A DNA stretch of 64,000 bases from Botryosphaeria dothidea (GCA_011503125.2 WWBZ02000001.1:5022001-5086000), one strand, 5' to 3'; shown: positions 23,839 through 35,941, numbered from the stretch's first letter. Notes: a model not told the origin generated them from the letters alone. Translations and numbers: made by a program.

Positions 23839-26481
23839 TCATCTAGGTTCCCCCCTTCCCACGGCAGCATGGCTTTTCTTGACGAACTTGTACCGATACC
23901 CCTGCGGCTCACCCTCCCCAACTTCCTCCCTCCCCCACTGGTGCAGCAACGCCCTGCCCAACACCTTCTTCTCCTTCTCCAACGCATCCATCTTCCTCCG
24001 CCACTCCTTCTCCCTCGTCCGCAAGGCCTGTAACATGCGCTCGTCCATCGCGTGATTGACGCTGATAAAGTCCTCCTTCAGTGCTGTCGTTTCCTCCCTC
24101 GCCCTGCGAGCATCCTCTTGGGCAGCCTTCGCAGATAGATCCGCATCGCGAAGCGCCCGACGCAACGACTCCAACTCGCTGGAGCGGCTATCCGGCGAGC
24201 TGAACGTGTCGGTGTGCTCGTCTGCATATACACCGTCCGGTTCATCCGTGGACGACGAGAGCTCCTTCTTCCTCCCCTCGATGGCACTCCTCAACGTCTC
24301 GACCTCCGTCCTTAAGCCATCCAGTGCTCGCCTCAGGCCCGCCTTCTCGATTCTCTCCCCGTTCAACCGCGTCCCGGCCACCCTGACCGCCTCCTCCGCC
24401 CTCTTCCTGACACCCTCCTTCTCCCCCCTCACCCGGTCCACCAAGCCCTCCAACTCCCTCACCCTCGCCTTCTCCGTAACTAGTTCTCCCCTTACGTTCT
24501 CCAACATCCTCACCACATCTCTCCTCGCCGCCTCCGCCATATCTCCATCCTCATCTCTCGCCCTCTCCAGCACTCCCACCCTCCTCGTCCCATCCGCCAC
24601 ACGCCCCTGCGCCTCGCGCAGCTCATCCCGCAACACCCTCGCGCTCTCCCGCGCAGCGTCAGCGTCTCTCCGCAGACCATCAGTCTCGCGCCTCGCGAGT
24701 CCAAGCTGCTCCTGCAAGAGCGCCATGTTGGTCTCCAGATCCTCGACCTGGCATCTCGACCGCTCGAGCAGCTCGTCCGTCTGCCTGCGCTCGTCCGCCA
24801 GGCGCGCCGAGTCGGAATGAAACGACGACGACAGCGACGACGCGCGCGCCGTCTCGAGGTGGGCCAGTGTGGCGCCGAGGCGAGCCTCCAGCTCGGCGAT
24901 ACGGGCGTCGGATTCGGCTTTCTGCTGCTGTGCGAGAGCCAGCTCCGCTGACGTCGGCGATCCCGGGCGATCCCCTGTTGCGAGCGCGGCCTGCTGCTGC
25001 AGCCCTTTGATGCGATCGTCGAGGGACGCGACTTTGGCGTCGTGGCCGGCCCGCTGCTGCTCGAGCTCCTGCCTGTGCGCGCTCCTGGCAGCGTCGAGCT
25101 CGGCGTCCTTCTGCGCGAACTGCGCCTGCAGCCCGCTTTCGGTGGCGGAGAGCCGCGATTCGAAGCTTGATTTGACTAGGGCGAAGGCTGCTTTCTGCTC
25201 CTGCACGTCTTGGTCGTAGCGTTCTTGTGCCATTGCGAGGCGTCTTTGCCAATGGTCTTCGAGGTCTTGGGCGCGGTCGTTGTGTTGAGCATTGAGGTCA
25301 CGCACGCGTCTTTGCTCATTCTCACGCGCCTCATCTCGCTCGGCGCGGGTGCGGTGTAGTTGCTTTTCGAGGCTGGCAATCTGGGACGTGAAGTCTTCTC
25401 GTTGTCGCTCCAGCTCGTTTCGCAATCTCTTGATCTGGGCGCGAAGGTCGTCTGCATCCTCATCCGAATCGTTCTTTGACGAGGAAGTCCTGCTGTTTGC
25501 CGCTGATTCCTGCGCGGCTAGGCCAGCGCGCCTGCGTGCTTCTTCGTTCTTGCGCAGATGGTCCTCATAGTCCTCAATCCGCACTTCCGGCGCCCTCACC
25601 CCTCCACTCCTCGGGCTGGGCCTGTTACTCAGTGGCGGCGGCGTATCCTCATGATCCTCCACAGTTGGCTGCAACCAAGACGTTCTCGGGTGCGCGGGCG
25701 TTATCTCTCGCCCCCATTCCTCCTGCCGGGGCGCGGGAGACGCTGGACCGCTGCGATAGTCCTCCTCATTGACATCATCCATACTCGATAAGATGTCAAT
25801 TTGCTCATCTATGGAGCCCTGCTGCGAGCCGCTAGCATCATCGTTATCGTCGCCGATTGTCGACGACCCACGGCGCGACCCTGGTGGCATGAAAGTATCC
25901 TCATCCGAGATGACATAACCGTGCAAGTCCTGCATTGCCGCGGCGGCGACCTCTCTTGTGTCCTCGCCCTGCTCGCTCTGGCCATACTCGTAGGATCCGT
26001 GCTCCGACCCAGCCGCATCGTCGTGCTCGTCATTATCCTCCTCGCCCTCCGAATCGCTAACATGATCCCGTGAATCGAAGCTCGTAGGCGCCGAGGACCG
26101 TGGCGGCGGAAGTGGTAATGTGTTCTCCTCCACCGCGTCCTCCTCTGGTGCTGTCTGCGCCGCGGCGGTGTTTGCCGACGGGGATCTCTTCTTCTGGCGC
26201 TCAAGCGGCAGCCGCGTCCGCATCCAGAACTCCATATTCTGCGTGAAATCGCTGGGGCCATCCACATCCGAGCTGCGGACCGTGTCGAAGGGCTCCGTAT
26301 CATCGAGTGTCAGGTCTCCATCGTCGTCTTTGATCCCGCCGCCGCCGCCTAGTAACGCGTCCAGGTCGATGCTGTAGGCTGTGTTTTCCGACTCGGCGGG
26401 TAGGACCGTCTCGTCGATCTCGCGGTCGGAGGAAGGGCGTCTCGGCGACGCGTCATCGGTTGGCGAGGCGGTGGTGGACAT
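23839..26481 (-). CDS. large coiled-coil protein of unknown role
   Basis: One uninterrupted frame of 880 aa. The N-terminal third is acidic and Ser-rich (disordered) and includes SDFTQNMEFWMR near residue 80, which looks like a conserved short motif but which I cannot place with certainty. From about residue 310 to 845 the protein is almost continuous heptad-type coiled coil rich in Glu, Arg, Ala and Leu. The C terminus is basic, ending with GYRYKFVKKSHAA. The architecture resembles spindle-pole-body or microtubule-organising scaffold proteins of filamentous fungi, but no domain proves this. Very strong codon bias toward G/C third positions across 2.6 kb without a stop supports a real gene. 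Confidence 0.85.
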   Translation of the reverse strand: MSTTASPTDDASPRRPSSDREIDETVLPAESENTAYSIDLDALLGGGGGIKDDDGDLTLDDTEPFDTVRSSDVDGPSDFTQNMEFWMRTRLPLERQKKRSPSANTAAAQTAPEEDAVEENTLPLPPPRSSAPTSFDSRDHVSDSEGEEDNDEHDDAAGSEHGSYEYGQSEQGEDTREVAAAAMQDLHGYVISDEDTFMPPGSRRGSSTIGDDNDDASGSQQGSIDEQIDILSSMDDVNEEDYRSGPASPAPRQEEWGREITPAHPRTSWLQPTVEDHEDTPPPLSNRPSPRSGGVRAPEVRIEDYEDHLRKNEEARRRAGLAAQESAANSRTSSSKNDSDEDADDLRAQIKRLRNELERQREDFTSQIASLEKQLHRTRAERDEARENEQRRVRDLNAQHNDRAQDLEDHWQRRLAMAQERYDQDVQEQKAAFALVKSSFESRLSATESGLQAQFAQKDAELDAARSAHRQELEQQRAGHDAKVASLDDRIKGLQQQAALATGDRPGSPTSAELALAQQQKAESDARIAELEARLGATLAHLETARASSLSSSFHSDSARLADERRQTDELLERSRCQVEDLETNMALLQEQLGLARRETDGLRRDADAARESARVLRDELREAQGRVADGTRRVGVLERARDEDGDMAEAARRDVVRMLENVRGELVTEKARVRELEGLVDRVRGEKEGVRKRAEEAVRVAGTRLNGERIEKAGLRRALDGLRTEVETLRSAIEGRKKELSSSTDEPDGVYADEHTDTFSSPDSRSSELESLRRALRDADLSAKAAQEDARRAREETTALKEDFISVNHAMDERMLQALRTREKEWRRKMDALEKEKKVLGRALLHQWGREEVGEGEPQGYRYKFVKKSHAAVGRGEPR

Positions 26482-27898
26482 TTTTGGCGCGAACGGGAAC
26501 TTGTTGGATCGTAGAATGCGGCTTGTATAACGGGTTTGCGCGCTAGAAAACGGTCGGGCGTGCGTAAATGCTGTTACGATGGGACTTTCTTGCTCCTTTG
26601 CTATATCGTCATCCTGCTGCGGCGCTTGGAAAAAACAATAATCTGGGGTGCGTAGGTGAAAAAAGCGCTGCGGGGGTGGGGAGTGAGATGGTCGCGGTGG
26701 AGTGGTTGTTTATGTTTTGGCGGAATACGGGCGTCGCACAGGTCAAGAGTCGGCCGGGAGCCGGAAAGTCATTGCGGGCTTCCCCTCCTGCCGCCGCACT
26801 CAATCCGTTGCCATTAAACGCGACCACCATGCTGAATTTTGAGCTTCGAATTGGCCTGAAGCTTCGTTCCAAATACAGGTTGCTTTCGTATTCGCCATGA
26901 TTTCATCAAAAAGAGCTGTCGCTCATTCGTTCCTTGCAGAAGGTGACCCGCAACGACTTTAGGTGGAGACAGATGGAGAGCGCTTACGTCGCGGGACGAG
27001 CCGCGCGATCACCGCTTCGATCTTGAATGGCTTACGGCGCAGGTACCGATAGACATGTGCCTTCCGATCAACACGCCCAGTGCAGCCCTGTCACTTCTGT
27101 CTCGGCTTGTGTGCTGAGACATCAAAGTCGCTGAAAGGATTCGGAGAGACCTCAGCCCGACGAGAAAGCGCTCGACAGGACTCAGGAAGCCTCTTGTTTG
27201 GTGCCGACCCATGCAGACGGCGCCCGGACGGGCTTGAACCGGTCTCATGTTAGTGTACAAGACCTCTCAACTGTCGGGTTCGGTAAGTTACTGATAACAT
27301 CAGCTTCCGTCTGGTTGGCCATAACATCTCCAGACCCGTGCTGCTTCGCCTTGAATGCGGGTGTAACACTGCCAAACGGCCATGGGTTGATTAATATCGG
27401 GTGATCAAATCACCACTTCGCCACTTGGCTATCAATTGGACATCAATCAACTTCATTGACTTGTAACTGCTCTCTGTTGCCATCTCGCTTCGCCCTCAGG
27501 CCTTCCATATAAGCTTCGTGGATCTGTCTCAGCCCCTGCTCAATCACAACCTGTCTTTGGGATACCGAGTAGACCGCTGCTCATCTCTACTCGAACGAGA
27601 TTAGTTTCCCAACCGTGTCTTACCATAGCGCTTCTGGTCACCCTATATCATCAGATACAATTCTTGAGAAACTTGAAAAAGATGGCATTGCTCCTCCATT
27701 GCCTTATTCAAGCAGGTATTGCAGAAGTTCAAGCGCCCCGTCTGCGGAGCACAGTGGGTCTCCCCTAAATATACAAATTCATCGCTCCCGCCCATCTCTT
27801 TATCTCTTTATCTCCAAACATCCGCTACAATTCCATATCCCGAATGATCGTCCCCCCTCCGTCACCAAAGTCTAAAAATCGGATCCCCAACCAGGCCT
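26482..27898. other. intergenic region
   Basis: This is the 5' flank of the coiled-coil gene and the 3' flank of SDHC. No supported gene. An 18-bp sequence at 26943-26960 (GTGACCCGCAACGACTTT) recurs exactly in the SPB1/hydrolase promoter. A tRNA-like TTCAAGC box near 27220 does not fold into a cloverleaf. Confidence 0.55.
26943..26960. repeat. 18-bp dispersed repeat, copy 1
   Basis: GTGACCCGCAACGACTTT is identical to 58630-58647. This copy lies about 460 bp upstream of the coiled-coil gene start. The flanks diverge immediately, so it is not part of a longer visible repeat. Confidence 0.6.
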
Positions 27899-28563
27899 CT
27901 AGTTTCCATAGAATGCCAACGCCAATGTCGACACGGCAGTCACACCGACCACAGACCAGCCGGTCTTAATAACGGACTTGTTGTTAATGCCAACCGCGAA
28001 ATCCCAGGCAATATGCCTCAGGCCGTTGAAGCTGTGGTAGGCAAAGGGGAAAGCGAGAAGAGACTTGGTGGCGACCTTTGCGGCAAGGGGCCAGGCGGCG
28101 AAGGCAGCGGCGATGGATTGCGACTCGAGGTGCCAGCCGGTGAGCGGGGCGACAGCGTAGGCGGCGAAGAAAAGGTACATGCCGCCAGAGAGCACAGAGC
28201 CGGTGATACGGTGCAGGGCAGAGCCATACCAGGTGATCTGCGGCTTGTAGATGGTCAAGTGCGGGGCAACGGGGCGGCTCAAGCGCTGCTTCTCCAGGAT
28301 AACGCGAGATTCGGGCTCGGAGAAGTTCTGGGTCGCGACCGGTCTGGTGGATACGCAGGTTGGTGGTTAGTTGAGCCAAGAGACACGTGCAGATGGGGAA
28401 GCGGGTGATGGGCAGCGAGGCATTGGGGCCTTGAGGGAATTGTGCAATGGGCACGGCGAGGGTAGTGGTACCTCGACTGCATCAAGATCCCGGCGGGTGC
28501 AGTAATGCCGCGCTGACCGGCGGCGCGGCGCAGCGAGTGTTGGAAGGCGCGCTGGGCAAGCAT
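27899..28563 (-). CDS. SDHC: succinate dehydrogenase cytochrome b subunit (SDHC/Sdh3)
   Basis: Two exons (28563-28472, 28343-27899; intron 128 nt with CTAAC branch) encode 178 aa. An Arg/Ala-rich mitochondrial targeting peptide (MLAQRAFQHSLRRAAG) precedes the family signature RPVAPHLTIYKPQITWYGSA. Ser72 and Arg76 (SALHRITGS) match the ubiquinone-site residues. His141 in HSFNGLRHIAWD matches the axial haem ligand. Three hydrophobic segments follow the expected pattern. It anchors complex II in the inner mitochondrial membrane and passes electrons to ubiquinone. These residues line the site of SDHI fungicides; I see no substitution at the Ser/Arg pair. The frame remains open upstream of the chosen ATG, but the targeting peptide favours this start. 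Confidence 0.94.
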
Positions 28564-29454
28564 GGCGGGCAGAAGACCGGTTTGCTGGAGGGTGGAGCGG
28601 AGAGATGCGACGACTGCAGAAGCGGCTCTCGTCACGATGGAGGCGGCTTGCGGAGGGGCTGTGGTGTCGTGCTTGCGTCGATGATGGGATGGCTGCTGGA
28701 CGAACGGCCAAGACCGGGCGGCCATGGGACTCCAGCCGAGGATGAGAGGCCAATCACGCGCGCGCTGATGAGAGCCGGCCGAACCCCGGCATTCGCTCGC
28801 ACACCTGATAAAAAGCGCTGTGCGCGTGCGCTCGACTCTTCTTCCCCTTCATGGGACCTCAACACCGCCTTTGGACGCCTTCGGGAGAGTGAAGCCAGGT
28901 GGTCGGTCGCCGCGTCTGGCGTCATGTCAGGCATGAGCGTCCTCCAAGAGTGTCCCCAGAGGGACAACCCGTCGTTAATCGCGCATTGTAATCCATACCA
29001 ATGATTTGGTGCGTTTCATATCAGGGTGACATACGCTGAGAGCGCCAGTGATGGAGTGAAGCTTCGGTTCGAAGATGCGGGACCACTGCTATGCCGAAGA
29101 TGCGGCTTTTGTCGCTACGCGCCTGCCATCGTCGTTAAGCCGGATGGCGCGGGCGCGGTACGAACGAGAAGCTATAACCGCGGGGAACCTCACAAGCGAC
29201 AAAGGCTGGTCCATGTCGTGCTATACCAATTGATTGCTACTGCACTGTTTGATGCCTCGTCCTACAGTGAACATCTAAGGCGAACCTGGTGCACCTGCCG
29301 TTGACGGAGCTCTGGAAAGCAGAAAAATTTTCCAACCTCCGTCATCTCAACCCTATCTGAACCACATTGAATACTCGCCTCCGGAATAGCCAGGCAGCCG
29401 CCCTGGAACGCCTCTGCTCTGCCATCTAAACTCTTCAACCACTTCTGTGCCAAG
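28564..29454. promoter_or_regulatory. divergent promoter region, SDHC and WDR89-like gene
   Basis: The 0.9-kb interval separates two divergent starts. No other gene is supported. Frames seen here (up to 185 codons) are extensions or antisense of the SDHC first exon. Confidence 0.6.
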
Positions 29455-30963
29455 ATGAGGCCAGCCAAGCTGGTGGCAGAGACCGACCTCTCTCTTCCCA
29501 AAGACTCCTACATCTACAACTTGAGGCAAACCAACACGGCACTCGCTGCGCTGTCTTCAGATGACTCAATACGCATTTTCGACCCTAAGACACTACAGCT
29601 GCTTCCAAACGGCATTATAGGCCGTGCTCACGACAGCGTCACTTGCCTTCAACCCTACAGCGAAGACGGCAATGTCCTGGCTACTTCCGGTCGAGATGGT
29701 CTAATAAAATGCTGGGACCGGCGAACCAAGAAGGCCGTCATGGAGTTTCGAGTCCGTGAGTAGATTTTTCGTTTTCTTGCCAGATTATGCTTTGAGAAAT
29801 AGGGCATGTCCTTCTCTTCTTTTTTTCATATATATTTCTTTCTGCATCCTTCAAAGACACAAGAGAAAGAGCAGAGATAGGGCAGAGAGAAACCGTTACA
29901 CAAACTAACTCCTCCATAGCCAAACACCAAGGTCTCTCCGCCCTGGAAGTCAGCGCTTCCCACCACGCCATCATCGCCGGCACCGAGCTGGAAGATCGCG
30001 GCCCCGGTGATTCCTTCATCTATGCCTGGGATGCCCGTAAAGCATCGTCTCCGCGTCTGACCCTGGCTGAGAGCCACACTGACACCATCACCGAGCTCAC
30101 CCTGCATCCGACGAACCCCTCAACCCTCCTCTCGGCTAGCACTGACGGCCTGGTCAGTATCTTCGACCTTACCCAGAACGATGAGGATGAGGCCTTGCGC
30201 CAGGTCATCAACCACCGGTCCGCTGTGCATCACGCCGGCTTCGCCTCCCCAACAGATGTCTATGTCTTCGGCACGGATGAGACGCTGGCTTTCTACCAGT
30301 ATCAGGATTCCGATGACCCGAGCCCGGAGTTGACGCCCGTCAAGATCGGAGATGTCAGGGAGAAGCTGACTTGCGAGTACGTCGTAAACGTGTATCGAAG
30401 TGCAGGGGCGAATGTTGTCGTTGCTGGTAATCACAGGTGCGTAATCCCGAGCTGGAGGCCTTTCGCTCTCTTCTTCGTCCGTTTGTCCTTCATTCGAACT
30501 CTGCAAATTTGATGTATTCGGGAGTGTTGGACAACCATCTGGCGAATGGACGCCTAATTTGTCTATTACAGCGAACAACGTCTCGATATTCTTCCTCTGC
30601 ATAGCCCACCGGCCGGGGAGCCACTTAACTACTCTTGCTCTTTGGAAGACTGTGTACGTCTTGCCGGAGCTCACGGAGAGGAGATCGTACGTGATGTCTT
30701 CATCGACCCTCAGGTAAGTAAAAGCCCTTCTCAGAGAAGACCGATCATTAACCAGATCAAAGTCGTTCACGATCTTCACTTGCGGCGAAGACGGCAAAGT
30801 TCGGTCCTGGAGCGCCGAAGGCTTTGGCGGAAAACACCAGCAGGAGCAACAGGAAAATACTGCTGCGGTCTCTGTCGACTCATTAAAGCCTAAAGAGAAG
30901 CACAAGGATAAGCACAAGAAGAAGGACAAGGAGAAGGGAAAGGAGAGGTACAAGCCTTACTGA
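29455..30963 (+). CDS. WD40-repeat protein, WDR89-like
   Basis: Four exons (29455-29755, 29920-30436, 30572-30713, 30763-30963) encode 386 aa. WD-type blades are visible: SSDDSIRIFDPKT, TSGRDGLIKCWDRRTKK, SFIYAWDARK, LSASTDGLVSIFDLTQ and, in exon 4, TCGEDGKVRSWSAEG. The order and spacing fit WDR89 proteins. The tail is strongly basic (KEKHKDKHKKKDKEKGKER), suggesting nuclear or nucleolar location. The biochemical role of WDR89 is not settled. The last intron (49 nt) must use an AAG acceptor at 30762 to keep blade 7 in frame, because the earlier CAG lies only a few bases from the TTAAC branch site. The first intron (164 nt) and second (135 nt) are ordinary. Confidence 0.9.
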
Positions 30964-33313
30964 ATACAGGTGTCCCAATAAAGTCGGAAGCACTCCCGGA
31001 TAAGGAAGGCCGACTTGGGCACCTTTACTCAATTAGGAGCATGTCAGAGGCGAAGCGCTCGAAAAGGTCACTGCAGCAGATGAAGTAGCACATACCCCAC
31101 ATCAGCGTAGCAGGAAAGAAAGTCCGCAGGGAAGAACACTACACTGCAATTTACTGTGATAACTCCCCAATTATCTCCAACACATCCACATCGCAGCAAA
31201 AAACCCCGAGGGCGACGATCCCTCGTGTCCCCATATGCGATCCCCAGTTTTCCGAAACATATACCTGCTCGACTCGCATGCTGAGGCTGACAAAAAAGGC
31301 CGCCAATCACCTCTTGGCACCTACCCGAACGAGCAGCCACTGTTATGCCGGCCGGCAATCAGCATCGTGTCCTCTTCTTTTTCTAATAATTTACCTCAGC
31401 GCTTAGAGATGCAGACGATGACGTCTTTCGCCTCGTCTCTGGGCACTGCACATCGCTCATCAACACATGACAAATTCTCGTATTCCCTCTTTCTGTCAGA
31501 CCTCGGTCCGGCGGACCGAAGCTCACACAACATGAGAAGGAGCGCTAACAATCATCCAATGGCTGCTTATCCTTATCGTACATACGAAGCTCAAGACGGC
31601 GTCCATCAGCAAAACCCTAATCTAACCACCAAAGGAGCACAGAGAGAAAAACAACCAGAAAAACAGGAAAAAGAAGAAGCACAAGCGCGTGCAAGTATAG
31701 GAAAATGCAGGATCAGGGCTAAAAAGCAACCAATGAGACCCGCAGGATAAACAGCAAAAGAATATGCAAAGCTTATAGGCAAAAGGATGAACCCGGCGTC
31801 CGGCAGTTCCATTACACAGCGCTCCCGTGCTCATTTCGGCTAGCTCAGACGTCTGAAGGGCCGGCATCGAAGACGTCTACTGTGTTGTTGCTCTCATTGC
31901 CCTTTTCGTTGCTTGCCTGCTATCTTCAGAAGAAAAATCGGCAACGGCAGTTGTCCCAAGGCAAGCCTGCATGGTGTAGGATGAAATGGCTATTCGACGG
32001 TACTTGATGCCTGAGACGACTGAACAAAGTCCCTGAATAAAAATATGTCCTTGGGTCCTTTTGCTTCCTTGCGGGGCACTTGAGAGCGGTATCTCGTGCC
32101 CATCAGCACCAATATTTCAAACTCGGCAAAGGCAATGAAAAAGCCCCTGAGCCACATAAACAATAGGTCGAAATAATGAGACCCCGAACCAGAAACCCAG
32201 TGACCAGAGGCCGCACTCGCCCTAACACGTTGTTGTGGACAGCTTACCGCGGTTGCCCATCAGCTTTTCCCAATCACGCGCAGACGAACATCACCAGTCC
32301 AGAAACACAAGAGGGGACTAACTATTCAACCCAAAGCCAAAATCTTTCCAATTCTCAACTGCCTAGACCATTTCCTGGGTTAGGTCTTCGCAACCACCTC
32401 CACGAACACCCTAACCACCCAGTCTAAAAGCGTAACAACAGAAGACCCAATGCAAAATAGAGCGTAGTAAGGTAAAACGTTTGATACAAATACGCCTTTA
32501 TTTCGCCATTGCCCTTTCCACCCATAGCAGATAGATCAACAATAAAGCCTCGAAAACAAAGTCCCTAATGCTCTCGCTTGTTCGCTCGCTCGCTATTCCA
32601 GTGCATTTGAACTGTGTTACTTCACTACTACTTAAATCATCTTCCTCTTCCTCGATACTATTTGACCTCTTTTTTGCCTCGTCCAATGCAATAGAAAAAA
32701 GGAGGGATTCATCCAACACTCCAGCTCGTAGCGAAACCAAAAAAGTAGCAACTGGAACCTTTAACCCCCGTCCAATGTGTTGAGAAAGAACCGCCACCTC
32801 TGTTTATCCACTTCGCTTATACAAAAAATCTAATAGTGTTCCGAAAAACCGAAGACCATCTCCACTGCTAGGCGGAAGACAATGTTCGGTTAAGGGTAGT
32901 CCATGTTGCTGGTTCGCTGCCTTCGCGTGGATGCAGAGCGAGGAAAAATAGGTAGAGAGCGGGAAAATAAAGACAGGGACGCAATGGTCGAAAATCATTA
33001 CTCCGTGAAACGCCAGGATGAGGGACTCGATGCCATGCCGTGGATATGAGGATGTGTACAGAGAAAAAAATGCGCGCAACACCTTTTGCGCGCCGTGCGC
33101 GATCGGGACCCTGAGGCGGAGGCTAAGCTGTACGCGGACCATTGCGAGTCGCCGCCGATGATCGGAGTGACGGAAATTGAATGCTGATAAGGATGGTTGG
33201 CTCAGAATACCCAAAACAGCGGTAACGCGTCGTAATGCATCCGGGGTACAGTGCTGCTCTCGCTCCAGATCCCAGTCGCACAATTGATACGTCAAAACCG
33301 AAAATCATCACTC
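30964..33313. other. 2.3-kb region between convergent genes
   Basis: Both flanking genes end here, so part is 3' UTR. The sequence is A/C-rich with many short frames; the longest (171 codons, plus, 31235-31750) is Lys/Gln-rich low complexity with no domain. Nothing else is supported. Confidence 0.55.
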
Positions 33314-35941
33314 TTAAATCTCACCCTGCTGGATCCTCTTCACTGGATGCAGCAGCATGCCTGGCAGACACATGCGTCCGCCCACTGTCGGCTTCTCCGA
33401 GTCTCTGTTGTCACTTCCGCCCACCTTGACGCGATCGCCGCCCTGGCCATGCTCCTCCTCTTGGCCACCGACAATCTTCTCAGGCTCGCCCCACTCGTGA
33501 ATCTTGACCTTCCAGCCCAGCCATCTTCTGTAGATGTCCTTGGGGAAGCGGGAGCTGAAGTACCACGACCAACCATAGTAGTTGTGCTCGCGATCACCGT
33601 TGTAAGGCGAGTCGGGACCCTCGGACCAACCGATAGGGTTGAAGTCACCGTCGAGGTTGGCGTTGAAGATTGCGTCGATGTAGTGCGGCGGCCATACACG
33701 GTCGAACCAAATGGGCTGAGGAGCGTAGACAGCCTTCAGGCCGTGCTGGAGTGCGACGGTGGCGGGCCACATTTCAGCCTGCATGCAGCGACCGACCTTG
33801 TTCTCGATGTGCATCGTGTGGAGCATGCGCTTGCTGAAACGTGCGACCGTGTTGATAAAAATGCGGCGAGGGATGGTGACGAAGCGCGGGTCAGTGTAAG
33901 CATTGTCGTACGGGTCGACGCTGAAATCAGGGTGGAGGCCAGGAATGTAGTTCCAGATCTTGTCACGGTAAGACCAGAAAGTGCGAACCGGGTCGAACAT
34001 AGGCAGGAGTGTGATGAGATCAGCCTCTTCACCAACGCCCCATTCATACTCGTCTGCATTCATTTCATGCGGAGGCATGGGGCCAACCGGAGTCTGCATT
34101 GGAGAGTAGGGCTGGGGACCCCAAACGGGGCTGGGAACTTGGCCTTGGCTCCAGGCGTCTTCGACAGCCTGGTTCGTGTCGTTGAAGTAGGTCTCATAAT
34201 CACCATGAAGGCCAGGAATGTAGTAGCGCTTGTTACGCTCCCAAAGGTACTTCCTGGGCTGGTTCCTGGCGAAGTCTTGGATCTTGCTGAGGAAGTGGTA
34301 GTGCTGGCCAGTGTAACGAGCGTCGGTCTCCCAGTTCCAAACGTAGTCGAACTCAGGGTGCGTCTTGCTGAACCATTGAACTGGCATAAACTGGTGCCAG
34401 TACACTTGCCAGTCGGTAACCTCGGGGTAAGCCCTCTGGCAGATGTCCTCGTTCCAGAGGATGGAGATGCTGCGCAGCTCAGTGGGGACGACCTTCTTGA
34501 GCATGTCGTCGTAAGCTTGGGGATCGTCGAAGATCGGGACGGTGCGGTCCTTGACGTTCACGAAGAGGAATACCTGGAATTCACCGCCAGAGAAAAGAGA
34601 AGTCTCTTGAATCATGGCGCGAATTGCCTGAAGATCGTTGTCGGTGTAGGTGTAGCCCTCCCAAGTACGGATCAGAATGGCGGTGCGAGAGTGGTACTTC
34701 TGGGTGATTTCACCCTTCATCTCACGGGCGGTGAGCTCAGTGCTGTAGGCGCTGTTGCTGAGTGTGTCGATATCAGTCTCGGGGATGTTGAGGCCAGGCT
34801 GGAGGTTGGTCTCCTTAGTGCGGGCCTCGGGAGCGAAACGCTCGTGGTTCCGCTCAACACACTGGTTTTGCAACTGGCCCCAGTTGACCTTCCTCCAGAT
34901 AACCTGCTGTTCCTGGACGGGCTCCCAATCGGGCAGGTCGTACTCGTCCGCACCGAATCCGTAAGCACCGTAGCGGCCATAGCGATCGAAGCAAATGTTG
35001 GCGTCCAGGCCCAAGCCCTCGATCGTTCCAGTAGAAGGCTTAGGGAATTGGGTAGAGACCTCAGGATAGGCTTTGACCAGATCCAGATAACTCTCGTTGA
35101 GAGGCTTGCCACGGGGGCCCTCGCAAGCCACGTAATCACCCTTCCATTGCTTCTTCCACTCGGGGCTGTTGTATTCAGGGTACGGGAGGTAAGGCTTGGG
35201 CTCGGTGGCCTTTTTGAGCGACTTGACTCCTTGAGTGTAGTATCCACGCTCACTTCCTATTCGTCATTATCCCAGCACTTTGCCAAAAATAGGACTGAAG
35301 GACTTACGCAGGGAAAGCTTCCCATCTGTTGGGGTCGTAGTCACGAGTGACATAGTCTTGGTAAGCAGGCCAATGCGACGGGTCAGGGTCAGGGCGGCTC
35401 CAGACAAGCATCTTGTTCAGATACTGACGCATGTTCGAGACGGGCGATAGCTTCTTGGTGTGGGTGATGCCCGATTCCTTGCTCGTCTTGATGACATCCT
35501 TGAAAACGTGCCAGCTGCCGCTGTTCGGCTTCGAGTCCGGCGTTGACGCGGAGGCGTGCGAGGCGCCGGTTGCGGTTGCAGGAATGAGAGAGGTTGATGT
35601 CTTCTCCTTAAGGGCCTGTGGTTGTCAGCGTAGGGCCAAAAAAAGCAGGCGCGCAGGCAGAAATCAGGACGTACGGCCGAAGACGGGAACGAATATTGCT
35701 GGTGCCATTCCTTGTCGGTGTCCGCCGCAGCGTCCGGCGCGGGCGACGAGTCCTCGGTGGTGAGGTGCTCCTGCTGTACCTCCTGGGCGTACTTCTCGTT
35801 GGCGACGGCGTTCTCGAGCGGAACAACGCGGTCGTCCAGGTAGTTTGAGTAGAAGGAGCTGCGGAGCGAGAGAAACAGCAGGCAGACGGCGATGAAGACC
35901 ACAAGGACCAGCTTGCGCGGTCCCACGGCCGAGACTAGCAT
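33314..35941 (-). CDS. DUF3405 family type II membrane protein
   Basis: Three exons (35941-35675, 35615-35308, 35252-33314) encode 837 aa. The N terminus has a short basic cytoplasmic tail and one membrane anchor (LVLVVFIAVCLLFLSL, about residues 11-26), then a low-complexity stem. The lumenal part carries the DUF3405 region: RTAILIRTWEGYTYTDND, FQVFLFVNVKD, ISILWNEDICQRAYPEV, FDYVWNWETDARYTGQHY and later WPATVALQHGLKAVYAPQPIWFDRVWP. The acidic ETDAR after a Trp-rich stretch resembles the DxD metal/sugar-nucleotide site of GT-A glycosyltransferases, so a Golgi transferase role is plausible but unproven. Intron 2 (55 nt) must use GAAG at 35253; the TAG four bases earlier would give an immediate stop. 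Confidence 0.88.

Noticed and set aside
27215..27285. tRNA-like sequence with a TTCAAGC loop (minus strand)
   Set aside because: The T-stem pairs at only three of five positions and no matching acceptor stem lies at the right distance.
33251..35350. 699-codon open frame antisense to the DUF3405 gene
   Set aside because: It mirrors the codon pattern of the real gene, its translation is Val/Leu/Glu-rich without a domain, and the sense strand has clear family motifs and introns.
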